A stretch of DNA of 64,000 nucleotides from Paenibacillus sp. sptzw28 (GTDB taxonomy: Bacteria > Bacillota > Bacilli > Paenibacillales > Paenibacillaceae): contig NZ_CP080545.1 in assembly GCF_019550795.1 (NCBI RefSeq), forward strand, positions 1,197,501 through 1,261,500, read 5' to 3'. Within the stretch, counting starts at the first letter, position 1, and the number at the start of each line of letters is the position of its first letter. Both the position numbers and the translations under genes were made by a program. The notes below the pieces were generated by a model. It saw only the letters and a list, made by a program, of their open reading frames with translations. It searched no databases and was not told the origin of the DNA. Below are positions 34,697-43,045 of this stretch, one piece after another.

Positions 34697-36119
34697 TGAT
34701 TTTACCTCCCGGGCGCATGTCAAATTCACTTCTCAGTTCAGCCAGCTTCTTCTCCTGATCACCGCGATAGAACATATTGTACGTGTCAAAAGGAATGATT
34801 CGTCCATCCGGATGTACGATGTGAACGCAGGATTTTTTGACGGAGCGTACATCAAAATTGTATGGATCTAAAAACTGCATAATGATGACACGGAATACAT
34901 TATCATAGCTAATGTTGCCCGGCACGGCGACCATCGGCAAGCAGCATAGCAGGTTTTTCAGCGAAAGCGCGGAAGAATCAGGGGAATGAGCAGTCGAGAA
35001 CAGCTCGAATATTTTTGACTTAAGTGATTGATCCTGCTCGAACACGATCGTATTGCGGCCGCCCTCCAGTAATATTTGAGGGTCCATTAATCCGGTAAGC
35101 GGCAGCACATCCCCGCCCAGCTTCAAGGCGTAGCCCATGGCCAAACAATCAGGGTGGCATGGCACCGGAATAATATCCTCTGGGCGAAAAATGCCGGATT
35201 GGTCAATTATTGCTTGCCGCACCTCACTAAGGGTCAAGCGGTCCTTCGCCGGATCGTAATCTTCCAAACGTCCTGCCGCTTGGATAGGTTGGAAGGTTAC
35301 ACCGCGTACGGCGGGCTGCTTCAGGCCGAACTGAATAATGTCGCCGATCTCATGATCGTTCAATCCTTTTTTGAGCGTAACGACCAGCGTGGTCGAAATA
35401 TTGAATTCGTTCAAATGCTCTAAAGCCCGGCGGCGAACATCGCGCAAATCAACGCCGCGAAGCTCTCGCAGTGCCTCCTCCTGGAAGCTGTCGAACTGCA
35501 AGTAAATTTCAAATCCGGGCCTATATTCGGCTAACCGCTCGGCAAAGTTCCGGTCCTGAGCAATACGGAGGCCATTGGTGTTCAACATAATATGCTTGAT
35601 TGGCTTGCTTTTGGCGAGGTCCAATATTTCGAAAAACTGCGGATGAATAGTAGGCTCGCCCCCGCTAATTTGCACAATGTCAGGTTCGCCTTCATTGCGG
35701 ACGATGGCATCGAGCATTTTCTCGATCTGCTCCAGTGAGCGCCACGAGTCCTTGTGCGGGGAAGACTCTGCATAGCAAATCGGACATTGCAGATTACAGC
35801 GGTCAGTGACCTCGAGCAGCGTCAGACAGCTATGCTGCTCATGATCGGGGCATAGTCCGCAATCATATGGACAGCCGTAGCGGATCGGTGTGTTCCAGTG
35901 CTGCGGCATTTCCGCGGGCTTAAGGAATTCGCGGCATTTCTTATAATAGGCGGCGTCGCTTGCAATCAGTACCTTTTCCCGTCCGTGCTGTCCGCAATAT
36001 TTGAGCAGAAACACTTGATTGTCCTCAATGATGACTTTAGCTTCGACCTTGCGCAAACATTTCGAACAGATGCTGTTCGTCAGCTCGTAGAAAATGTAGG
36101 GTCTGTTTTTCGTTGTCAT
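34680..36119 (-). CDS. Radical SAM protein of the COG1964 family (Tes/MJ0619-like)
   Basis: A 479-residue iron-sulfur enzyme. An N-terminal zinc/rubredoxin-like module has Cys18, Cys21, Cys42 and His45. A second cluster motif follows (Cys83, Cys87, Cys90, Cys98, in YGCPYDCGLCPDHEQHSC). The radical SAM cluster is Cys108-x3-Cys112-x2-Cys115 (CNLQCPIC), with SGGEP at 152-156 for SAM binding. A late VPCHPDC motif adds two more cysteines. This multi-cluster layout is that of the family containing archaeal tetraether lipid synthase (Tes) and the pterin methylase MJ0619, which act on unactivated carbons. It starts 2 nt after an Lgt-like membrane protein gene, with aaggag inside that gene. Substrate unknown; lipid chemistry is inferred. 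Confidence 0.88.
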   Translation of the reverse strand: MTTKNRPYIFYELTNSICSKCLRKVEAKVIIEDNQVFLLKYCGQHGREKVLIASDAAYYKKCREFLKPAEMPQHWNTPIRYGCPYDCGLCPDHEQHSCLTLLEVTDRCNLQCPICYAESSPHKDSWRSLEQIEKMLDAIVRNEGEPDIVQISGGEPTIHPQFFEILDLAKSKPIKHIMLNTNGLRIAQDRNFAERLAEYRPGFEIYLQFDSFQEEALRELRGVDLRDVRRRALEHLNEFNISTTLVVTLKKGLNDHEIGDIIQFGLKQPAVRGVTFQPIQAAGRLEDYDPAKDRLTLSEVRQAIIDQSGIFRPEDIIPVPCHPDCLAMGYALKLGGDVLPLTGLMDPQILLEGGRNTIVFEQDQSLKSKIFELFSTAHSPDSSALSLKNLLCCLPMVAVPGNISYDNVFRVIIMQFLDPYNFDVRSVKKSCVHIVHPDGRIIPFDTYNMFYRGDQEKKLAELRSEFDMRPGGKINEWNE

Positions 36120-36121
36120 CG

Positions 36122-36883
36122 CTACAACTCCTTCCTATGTGAGCGCAGCGGTTGCCCCAGCCACTGGTATATCAAAGCAAAGTAATAGATTAACCCTGCG
36201 AGGCAAGCCAGCTGAATATTGTTAAGCCCGAGATATAGATGAGGGGTCGGCTTTATAAAATCGACGGCCAAGCGGAATAAGAGATACCCTGCCATAAAAA
36301 GCTGGAATATCGCTCCGTCAGGAAATGCGGCTCTTTTTTTCCACCGATAGAGCATTCCGCCAAGCATAAGCAAGAAAGCGATTTCATATAGCTGTGTCGG
36401 GTGACGGGGGATGCCATCGCCAAAATCAATGCCTGTAATCCAAGATGTTGGAATGCCGTAGGTATGGTCACTAAGCCCGGTCATAAAGCAGCCGATGCGC
36501 CCAATAATCATGCCTACCATAATCGGCAGCGCCATATCATCGCCAGTGGAACGGGTAATGCCGACACGCTTCTTCATTAGCTCAACGCCGATCAGTCCGC
36601 CTAGCAGTCCGCCGACTATCGTTTTGCCCTCCATTAAATAGGTGTAGCTGCTCCAGTTTTCGATCGTCCGCACGGGGTCCTCCAGCCAATACAATACTTT
36701 AGACCCGATGGCGGCTCCTAGAATGGCCCCTACAATTATCCATATGGCCTGCACCATCGGAAGCTTATCCTTGCTGCGGGTGTAGAGGTACACTCGAAAG
36801 CCTATAAAATATGCGAGCGCTTCAAATACCGCATGAGGATGCAGCTTTATAAAGCCAAGATTGATCCAAATAGGGAAGGTCAT
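36122..36883 (-). CDS. Lgt-like membrane protein lacking key diacylglyceryl transferase residues
   Basis: A 253-residue protein with about seven membrane helices and the fold of prolipoprotein diacylglyceryl transferase. It keeps GRIG (128-131) and RHPTQLYE (160-167). However, the essential HGG histidine region reads TIVGGLLGG (Val90), and the signature GRxGNFxN reads GRIGCFMTG, losing the conserved Asn residues. It is therefore unlikely to be the housekeeping Lgt. It is the first gene of the operon with the radical SAM protein, suggesting it binds or transfers a lipid or lipid-like substrate for that enzyme. Standard annotation would call it Lgt. Confidence 0.82.
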   Translation of the reverse strand: MTFPIWINLGFIKLHPHAVFEALAYFIGFRVYLYTRSKDKLPMVQAIWIIVGAILGAAIGSKVLYWLEDPVRTIENWSSYTYLMEGKTIVGGLLGGLIGVELMKKRVGITRSTGDDMALPIMVGMIIGRIGCFMTGLSDHTYGIPTSWITGIDFGDGIPRHPTQLYEIAFLLMLGGMLYRWKKRAAFPDGAIFQLFMAGYLLFRLAVDFIKPTPHLYLGLNNIQLACLAGLIYYFALIYQWLGQPLRSHRKEL

Positions 36884-37090
36884 CGCGATCTCCGGTTTCT
36901 TTATTATGGGTTTATTTTCTACACTTTCGATAGAGGCAATTGATAATCCTTTATTTCCACAAGCGGTGGTAAAGTAATTTTAAAATGTATTATCCTTAGA
37001 CTATATCAACAACCTTGGTTATGATTACATTCACACTCACCAATTTTTTACTCGCTAGGAAGCACTATTAATTACGAATCGGGGACAAAA

Positions 37091-38560
37091 ATGAAAACAT
37101 CTGCCCACACTGAAGTAAGCGAAAAGTTAAATACTTACATGAATACATTAGCGGATCAAGGATATTTCAATGGTGCGGTACTGGTTGCCGAGGAAAACCG
37201 GACATTAATGAGTAAAGGTTTTGGTATGGCCAATTTTGAGCATGATGTACGAAACACATCAACAACGAAGTTTCGTCTCGGTGCAATAACCAAGAGCTTC
37301 ACTGCAATAGCTATAATCCAGTTACAGGATCAAGGGTTACTTAATGACAATGATCCAATCAGTTTGTACATACCGGACTATCCCAACGGAAACATCATAA
37401 CCATACATCATTTACTAACAAACTCATCAGGAATTCCAGATTATTCGTCTTTCCCTCTCTATTGGGAAAAGACGATGAGACTTTATTCTACTACCGAGCA
37501 AACAATTGAATCGTTTAAAGATAAACCGCTGCAATTTACTCCGGGAGATGGCTGCAATTACACAAGTTCACCCTTCATTTTGTTAAGTTACATCATCGAA
37601 AAGGTTTCAGGAATTTCGTATCAAAAATATATAACAAATAGTATCTTAAGCCCTTTGAATATGAGAAATACGGGGGTTGACGACGGTAGAACGCTTCTGA
37701 AGCATTCAGCTTCAGGTTACTCGATATATAAGGGTATCATCCCAACCGAATATGTTGACATTTCATTGCATGCAGGAGCCGGAGGGATGTATTCCACAGT
37801 CGAGGATCTTTATCTCTGGGACAAGGCTTTATCCAGGGACGGAATACTCAGTCAGCAGAAATGGGAGCAGCTATTCGGGAGTAATACCTCACCATTCGGC
37901 AGCTGCGGTTGGGTCGTAACAGAACAATTCATCAACAACAAGACAAGAAAACGGGTATGGCACAACGGGACAATGAATGGTTTCTATTCGGAGTTTAATC
38001 GCTATATAGACGAGAATATCACTATAATTGTATTGAGTAATGTGAACCTGACGCCTGTAGACGTCATTTGTGAGCGTTTGGCGAAAATAGTGATGGGTGA
38101 AGAAGTCGTTCCGCCTAATCCCGTCGTGCGGATAAGTATAGCCTCCGATGAATTAAGAAAATATGCCGGAATATATAACACTGGTGAAGAGACCAATAGT
38201 AAAGACTCCGTAGAAGAGGCACAGTTAAGAGAAGCCTTGGATAAACTAACAAGTATCGATAATCCTAAATTCGCCGTCGGATTGTTCTACGAAATATTTT
38301 ACGAATACGGCATCGACCCTACAAAAACCGTTGTAGTAACCTATGAAGATGATGCTATTTACTTGTTTATGCAAAAAAATAAGGGTGCATGGTTTAAGTA
38401 CGAAATCGTTCCGGTCTCTAAACAAGATAACTCCCTGACATGCATTACATTGCACATTGAAGAACGGGTAGAATTCCGAATTGAACCAAATGGACGACTA
38501 AGGCTAACTCATTTGGATCCGCATAACCACCGAACTGATGCGCTTAAACGCACTGTTTGA
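37091..38560 (+). CDS. Beta-lactamase-superfamily protein lacking the catalytic serine (probable pseudoenzyme)
   Basis: A 489-residue class C beta-lactamase/PBP4*-like protein without signal peptide. The fold is well preserved (LQDQGLLNDNDPISLYIPDY, IHHLLTNSSGIPDYSS, GGMYSTVEDLYLWDKALS). The nucleophile motif S-x-x-K reads Ala65-Ile-Thr-Lys68 (GCA codon), the second motif Y-x-N reads Tyr157-Thr-Ser159, and the third reads His291-Asn-Gly. Loss of two motif residues makes hydrolysis unlikely, yet the frame is intact. The C-terminal about 130 residues are an extra domain. A binding, sensing or regulatory role is possible. Stands alone. Confidence 0.83.
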   Translation: MKTSAHTEVSEKLNTYMNTLADQGYFNGAVLVAEENRTLMSKGFGMANFEHDVRNTSTTKFRLGAITKSFTAIAIIQLQDQGLLNDNDPISLYIPDYPNGNIITIHHLLTNSSGIPDYSSFPLYWEKTMRLYSTTEQTIESFKDKPLQFTPGDGCNYTSSPFILLSYIIEKVSGISYQKYITNSILSPLNMRNTGVDDGRTLLKHSASGYSIYKGIIPTEYVDISLHAGAGGMYSTVEDLYLWDKALSRDGILSQQKWEQLFGSNTSPFGSCGWVVTEQFINNKTRKRVWHNGTMNGFYSEFNRYIDENITIIVLSNVNLTPVDVICERLAKIVMGEEVVPPNPVVRISIASDELRKYAGIYNTGEETNSKDSVEEAQLREALDKLTSIDNPKFAVGLFYEIFYEYGIDPTKTVVVTYEDDAIYLFMQKNKGAWFKYEIVPVSKQDNSLTCITLHIEERVEFRIEPNGRLRLTHLDPHNHRTDALKRTV

Positions 38561-38625
38561 TAATGCAGTCTTAATGCATAATATAATCGCTGCCCTTAGA
38601 CCAATCGGTTTATCGTGAATAAGAA

Positions 38626-38656
38626 AAGACCTTAAGTGCACCTCCCCTGAGGTCTT
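38626..38656 (-). terminator. Possible terminator of the HxlR gene
   Basis: Inverted repeat AAGACCT (38626-38632) with AGGTCTT (38650-38656); on the minus strand it is followed by TTCTT. 39 bp after the HxlR stop. A short T run makes it moderate evidence. Confidence 0.5.
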
Positions 38657-38695
38657 GGTGACGGCAGCAGTAACGTGAATGGCGCGAGTGCTATC

Positions 38696-39061
38696 CTAAT
38701 TCTTGTCTGCAACTGTCAATTCAGACGTCGTTTCGCCGGAAGTTTCCATATAATCAATTCCCCATTCCACTAACAGCTGCAATATGGGGATGAGCTTGAG
38801 ACCGATCGGCGTAAGCGAATATTCGACTTTCGGCGGGACCTGCCGGTAAACTTCGCGGTGAATCAATCCATCGCCCTCGAGATCTCTAAGGGTATTGGTC
38901 AGCATCGCTTGGGTCACCTGCGGCAGCGTCTTCTGCAGCTCACTGAATCGTTTTGGCCCATCATGGAGCATCCACAATACAAAAACCTTCCATTTCCCTC
39001 CGATTAAGCTTTGTGTTGTAAATATAGGACACTTCATGAATTCTTCCCCATACTTCGACAT
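38696..39061 (-). CDS. HxlR-family transcriptional regulator
   Basis: A 121-residue winged-helix regulator: CPIFTTQSLIGGKWKVFVLW, PKRFSELQKTLPQVTQAML, and the wing VYRQVPPKVEYSLTPIGLKL. A single Cys11 in the N-terminal arm lies where HxlR/YodB-type proteins carry their redox-sensing cysteine. ATG 39061 has ggagg at 7 nt. The divergent neighbours are a stalk-NTF2 protein and an NAD(P)H-binding quinone-reductase-like protein; HxlR regulators often control the latter type. Confidence 0.87.
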   Translation of the reverse strand: MSKYGEEFMKCPIFTTQSLIGGKWKVFVLWMLHDGPKRFSELQKTLPQVTQAMLTNTLRDLEGDGLIHREVYRQVPPKVEYSLTPIGLKLIPILQLLVEWGIDYMETSGETTSELTVADKN

Positions 39062-39074
39062 CACGTTTCCTCCA

Positions 39075-39096
39075 ATAGTATGTTTTTTAATACTAT
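39075..39096. promoter_or_regulatory. Candidate HxlR operator
   Basis: Palindrome ATAGTAT-N8-ATACTAT (39075-39081 / 39090-39096) directly upstream of the HxlR ribosome binding site. A related half element, AATAGTACTT, follows at about 39108. TACTAT/ATAGTA-type palindromes are typical of HxlR/DUF24 regulators; autoregulation is inferred. Confidence 0.6.
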
Positions 39097-39251
39097 CTAT
39101 GAAAAATAATAGTACTTGTTTTTATTATGAGTATCCTTTACTTTAATATTGTAGCAAATAGTTAACCGAATAGGGAGTGAGTAGTAATTTTTTTTGCGTC
39201 AAGTTGTAACTGTTTGAGTTACATATCTATCACTGAGGAGGTTATTTTCGT

Positions 39252-40457
39252 TTGAAAAAGCAAATCGCTTCTATCTCGTTAGCCGGACTGTTACTGTTTT
39301 CTTGCACGACATCCGCCTTTGCCGCCGATGCCAAAGCAAATATTAAAATTGTAATCGACGGACAGCAGGGAACTTATGCGGATGATCCGGTCATGCAAAA
39401 TAATCGTGTTCTGCTGCCGTTCAGAGCCGTAGCGCCGGAGCTGGGTATTCCGAATGACAACGAACACATTATCTGGAATAAGGGGGAAAGAAGCGTCACG
39501 TTCCACTATAACGGAAACAAGATTTTTATCCGTGAAGGCAGCCAAAAAGCGTTTGTAAACGATAAGCAGATAACTCTGGCTACTGCGCCGAAAATCTCCG
39601 GAAGCGGAAAATTATATGTCCCTGCGGAGTTAATCAAACAAACCTTGGGCAAACAAGTAACATGGGACGCTTCCACCAAATCGGTGCACATTTCAACAAG
39701 CAATAAGGCAAAAGCGGTCGAGGTTCTGAAGAGCTTTGAAACCGGCGATCCGACAGCCATGGAGAAATGGATTAGCCCCGACAAATATATACAGCATAAT
39801 CTTGCCTTCCCCAGCGGCAAGGAGGCTCCTATCGCCGCAATTCGGCAGCTCAAAAGCGCCGGCGTGAAATATGATGTCAAAAGGGTAATCCAGGACGGAG
39901 ATTATGTAGCCGTTCATTCGGAGGTTAATCTCTTCGGGTCCAAGGCGGTCTTTGACATATTCAGATTTTCAAACGGGAAGATCGTCGAGCATTGGGACAA
40001 CATTCAGGATTTGGCTGCACCCAATCCGAGCGGTCATACGATGGTTGACGGTTCGACCGAGATTACAGACCGTGATAAGACGGATAAAAACAAGGCTTTA
40101 GTCAAAAAATTCGTAGAAGATGTTCTGGTGGGCGGGAACATTGAAGCGATGCCCGGCTATTACGACGGCGACAATTATATCCAGCATAACCCTATGGTTG
40201 GGGATGGCTTGGCGACAGTCATGAAGGCATTTCGGACAATGGCCGAGCAGGGTTTCAGCTCCAGCTACGATAAAATTCACATGGTGATAGGCGAGGGTAA
40301 TTTTGTTTTAGTTGTAAGTGAAGTGAATATGGGCGGCAATACTGCTGCGGTCTATGACCTTTTCCGGGTGGAAAACGGAAAAATCGCCGAGCATTGGGAT
40401 ATTTTCGAGGCCGTGCCGCCACAAGATCAATGGAAGAATACGAACGGTAAATTCTAA
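39252..40457 (+). CDS. Secreted protein: stalk domain plus two NTF2/SnoaL-like domains
   Basis: A 401-residue secreted protein. TTG 39252 follows gaggagg. A signal peptide (residues 1-25) is followed by a copper-amine-oxidase-type stalk domain (VLLPFRAVAPELGI, KLYVPAELIKQTLG). Two NTF2-like domains follow, of similar sequence: the first has YIQHNLAFPSG and FRFSNGKIVEHWDN, the second YIQHNPMVGDG and FRVENGKIAEHWDI. This looks like an internal duplication. SnoaL-like domains bind or isomerise small polyketide-like molecules; here no catalytic evidence is seen. It may share a transcript with the quinone-reductase-like gene 29 bp downstream. Confidence 0.82.
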   Translation: MKKQIASISLAGLLLFSCTTSAFAADAKANIKIVIDGQQGTYADDPVMQNNRVLLPFRAVAPELGIPNDNEHIIWNKGERSVTFHYNGNKIFIREGSQKAFVNDKQITLATAPKISGSGKLYVPAELIKQTLGKQVTWDASTKSVHISTSNKAKAVEVLKSFETGDPTAMEKWISPDKYIQHNLAFPSGKEAPIAAIRQLKSAGVKYDVKRVIQDGDYVAVHSEVNLFGSKAVFDIFRFSNGKIVEHWDNIQDLAAPNPSGHTMVDGSTEITDRDKTDKNKALVKKFVEDVLVGGNIEAMPGYYDGDNYIQHNPMVGDGLATVMKAFRTMAEQGFSSSYDKIHMVIGEGNFVLVVSEVNMGGNTAAVYDLFRVENGKIAEHWDIFEAVPPQDQWKNTNGKF

Positions 40458-40486
40458 AATTAAAAATGAAGGGAAGGAAGTCCAAC

Positions 40487-41359
40487 ATGTCTATTGTCAT
40501 TACAGGAGCTACAGGTCAACTCGGAGGTCTCGCGGTGAGGCATCTTCTGGCCAAAAAAATACCCGCAAATCAAATCGTGGCCGTTGTCCGGGATTTAAAG
40601 AAGGCCGCTCATCTGGCGGAGCTTGGATTAGAACTCCGACAGGGAGATTATAACGACCGGGCTTCACTCGAGAAAGCTTTTGCCGGGGCTTCCAAAATTC
40701 TCTTCGTCCCAAGTCCTGACGCTCACGACGAAACGCTGCGCATGGCTCAGCATACAAACGTCATACAGGCTGCCAAGGAGGCTGGAGCGGGCCATATCAT
40801 TTATTACGGATACGCCTTTGGTGAGCAGTCCAAGCTGCCCCTCGCCGTCACTCATGTAAGCACTGAAGAAGCCATTCGCGGTGCGGGCATTCCCTATACA
40901 TTCCTGCGCAATTCCCTATATACCGAGGTGTTCGTGAGCCCTGACGCAGTAGGTGCTGCCCTGCAGTTCGGCGCTCTGGTTGCAAATGCGGCAGACGGTA
41001 CCGTCAATACGGCGACCCGCAGTGATCTCGCTTTGGCCGGGGCCGCGGTGCTCACCGGGAATGGACATGAAAACAAGTCTTATAACCTCGTTTCCAATGA
41101 AACATGGACCTTTGGCGATCTGGCCCAAATTATTTCGAAGGTTGCCGGCAAGGACGTTGTATATCAGCCCGTTTCTTATGAAGAACAGAAGGGTATGCTC
41201 CTACAGGCAGGGCTCCCTGAGCCGGTAGCTGACATGATTGCAGGAATTTATCAAGGGGTTTCCGAAGGTGAAACATCGAGAACCTCGGACGACCTGAAGA
41301 ATCTCATCGGAACACTTACTCCTCTTGAAGAAACGGTAAGGCAAGCTTTGCAGGGTTAG
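40487..41359 (+). CDS. NAD(P)H-binding SDR, quinone oxidoreductase type (YtfG/QorB-like)
   Basis: A 290-residue atypical short-chain dehydrogenase. N-terminal dinucleotide motif MSIVITGATGQLGGLAVRHL, then VVRDLKKAAHLAELGLELRQ and the NmrA-like QGDYNDRASLEKAF. The active-site Tyr-x-x-x-Lys of classical SDRs is absent, as expected for NmrA/QorB-type proteins. These reduce quinones or sense NADPH. ATG 40487 follows gggaagg. HxlR next door probably controls it. Confidence 0.87.
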   Translation: MSIVITGATGQLGGLAVRHLLAKKIPANQIVAVVRDLKKAAHLAELGLELRQGDYNDRASLEKAFAGASKILFVPSPDAHDETLRMAQHTNVIQAAKEAGAGHIIYYGYAFGEQSKLPLAVTHVSTEEAIRGAGIPYTFLRNSLYTEVFVSPDAVGAALQFGALVANAADGTVNTATRSDLALAGAAVLTGNGHENKSYNLVSNETWTFGDLAQIISKVAGKDVVYQPVSYEEQKGMLLQAGLPEPVADMIAGIYQGVSEGETSRTSDDLKNLIGTLTPLEETVRQALQG

Positions 41360-41451
41360 ATATGTGCATCCCGAACTCGCGGAAAAGTTTTTTATTATGT
41401 TATTTTTTTGCATATAATAAACGTATCAATAGCCGCAGAAGGGATTCTCTT

Positions 41452-41673
41452 ATGACTAATATTCCGAAGCTTCTTATTACCGCAGGGGCCGTTCTGATTA
41501 TCGTCGGCCTGCTTTGGACGGTGCTCGGCAGATTCATCCACCTCGGTCGTCTGCCCGGCGATATATCTGTGGAGAAGGGGAATTTCAAGTTCTACTTCCC
41601 GATCGTTACCTGCATTGTGATCAGTGTTGTTTTATCGCTAATCGCGTATATTGCCCGCTGGTTTTTCAAGTAG
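41452..41673 (+). CDS. DUF2905 family small membrane protein
   Basis: A 73-residue protein with two membrane helices flanking the conserved family core GRFIHLGRLPGDISVEKGNFKFYFPI. This is the full length of DUF2905. Function unknown. ATG 41452 follows a weak gaaggg; upstream in-frame starts lack a better site. Confidence 0.85.
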   Translation: MTNIPKLLITAGAVLIIVGLLWTVLGRFIHLGRLPGDISVEKGNFKFYFPIVTCIVISVVLSLIAYIARWFFK

Positions 41674-41729
41674 ACATATACGTGAAAGGCAGAGTATCCG
41701 ATCGCTCAGGGCGACGTGTAAGAGCGAAG

Positions 41730-41797
41730 AGGCCGCGTCGGGCGCGGGCTGGAGGGCTGTGACAGGATGCCAAGAGGCATGCTGTTGCGGCCTTTTT
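41730..41797 (+). terminator. Probable terminator after the DUF2905 gene
   Basis: AGGCCGC (41730-41736) pairs with GCGGCCT (41787-41793) across a long structured loop, followed by TTTTT to 41797. 57 bp after the stop codon. Confidence 0.6.
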
Positions 41798-41845
41798 GGG
41801 CTTTTCTTTCGACAAATGACGAACAAGAACAAGATAGAAATGGAG

Positions 41846-41898
41846 TTGACAATGGGCGGAAAATGGCTTAATCTTTTGATGAGTGAGTAACTCACTCA
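41846..41898 (+). promoter_or_regulatory. Promoter and perfect TetR-type operator of the hydrolase-tetR pair
   Basis: -35 TTGACA (41846-41851), 17-bp spacer, -10 TAATCT (41869-41874). Immediately after lies a perfect palindrome, TGAGTGAGT (41880-41888), A, ACTCACTCA (41890-41898), covering the expected start of transcription. TGAGTGAGT-type palindromes are common TetR targets, and a TetR gene is second in this operon, giving autorepression. Confidence 0.8.
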
Positions 41899-41934
41899 AG
41901 ACTTTTCCTCTATTTAATAAAGGAGATGAAATAA

Positions 41935-42966
41935 TTGAAAACGAATATTCTGCCGGATTTATTCCTGCGTAAACGAAATCAGCGTATTAACGCACGAAAA
42001 CTACATATCAATACGGCTAATCGTATAGTTGAAAGCCGTTACGTAACCCTCGGAGGCATTGATCAGTGGGTAACGATACGCGGGGAGGACTGCAATAATC
42101 CTGTATTAATGCTGATCCATGGAGGACCTGCTTCCACGTATTCCGTTTTCAGCCCGTTGTTGCGTAATTGGGAGAAACACTTTACAATCGTTCAGTGGGA
42201 TCAGCGAGGTGCTGGCAAAACATACTCCAGGAACGGAAAGGAAGGAAGCGGAACCATCTCTTTCAACCGCCTCGTTGAAGACGGAATAGAACTGGCGGAA
42301 TACCTGTGCAGCAAACTACGACATCAGAAAGTGATCCTAATCGGCAGTTCGGTAGGAAGCCTGACCGGAATTATGATGGCGAAACAGCGTCCCGATCTTT
42401 TCTATGCCTATGTCGGTACAGACCAGAATTCCCCGGATCCTCAGCATCTTACGTACCAGTTGGCGATGGACGCTTTCCGCCATGCAGGCAATTCGAAGGC
42501 AGTCCGACTTGTTGAGCAAATGGGGCCGGAGCCATCCCTCTGGAGCCGCAAAGATTTTGAAAAAAGGAATCAATATATGGTCAAAGCGGTCAGAGACGTT
42601 CCGAATATGATTATGGACCTCTTTTTGCCGTCGATGCTCTCATCTCCGGAACATAAAATGAGCGATATCATACATATTTTTAAAGGAATGAGCTTCTCTC
42701 TCGATCATTTATTTGGCGAATTGATCACTTTTGACTTCGACAAAGTTGGATTGCGCTTTGAGCTCCCCTTCTTTGTTTTTCATGGCGACAGAGATATCAT
42801 AACGCCGACTGCAACGGCAAAAGCGTACTTTGACGAGATTGAAGCTTCTTACAAAGAATTTGTACTTATAAGGAATGCCGGCCACCTGGCGTGTTTTGCC
42901 CGGCCCGAGCAATTTCTGGAGGAACTACTCCGCCTTGTGGCTCCGCTCGTAACCGTCGATAGTTAA
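41935..42966 (+). CDS. Alpha/beta hydrolase (proline iminopeptidase-like)
   Basis: A 343-residue cytoplasmic hydrolase. Oxyanion motif LIHGGPAS, WDQRGAGKT, nucleophile elbow GSSVGS, and the Asp-His pair in HGDRDIITP and NAGHLACFA. HGGP and DQRGAG are hallmarks of the proline iminopeptidase/epoxide-hydrolase-like group. TTG 41935 follows aaaggag. Upstream operator and downstream tetR gene suggest substrate-inducible expression, perhaps for a toxic amide or ester. Confidence 0.87.
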   Translation: MKTNILPDLFLRKRNQRINARKLHINTANRIVESRYVTLGGIDQWVTIRGEDCNNPVLMLIHGGPASTYSVFSPLLRNWEKHFTIVQWDQRGAGKTYSRNGKEGSGTISFNRLVEDGIELAEYLCSKLRHQKVILIGSSVGSLTGIMMAKQRPDLFYAYVGTDQNSPDPQHLTYQLAMDAFRHAGNSKAVRLVEQMGPEPSLWSRKDFEKRNQYMVKAVRDVPNMIMDLFLPSMLSSPEHKMSDIIHIFKGMSFSLDHLFGELITFDFDKVGLRFELPFFVFHGDRDIITPTATAKAYFDEIEASYKEFVLIRNAGHLACFARPEQFLEELLRLVAPLVTVDS

Positions 42967-43045
42967 CCATCCGCAGTTGGGATGACCTATACATTTCATG
43001 ATACAATGAGAATAATATCTTCAAAAGATCGGAGATCGAGGCTCA

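Noticed and set aside
36122..36883. Annotating this gene simply as lgt
   Set aside because: Key catalytic positions differ and it is coupled to a radical SAM gene, so the housekeeping function is not supported.
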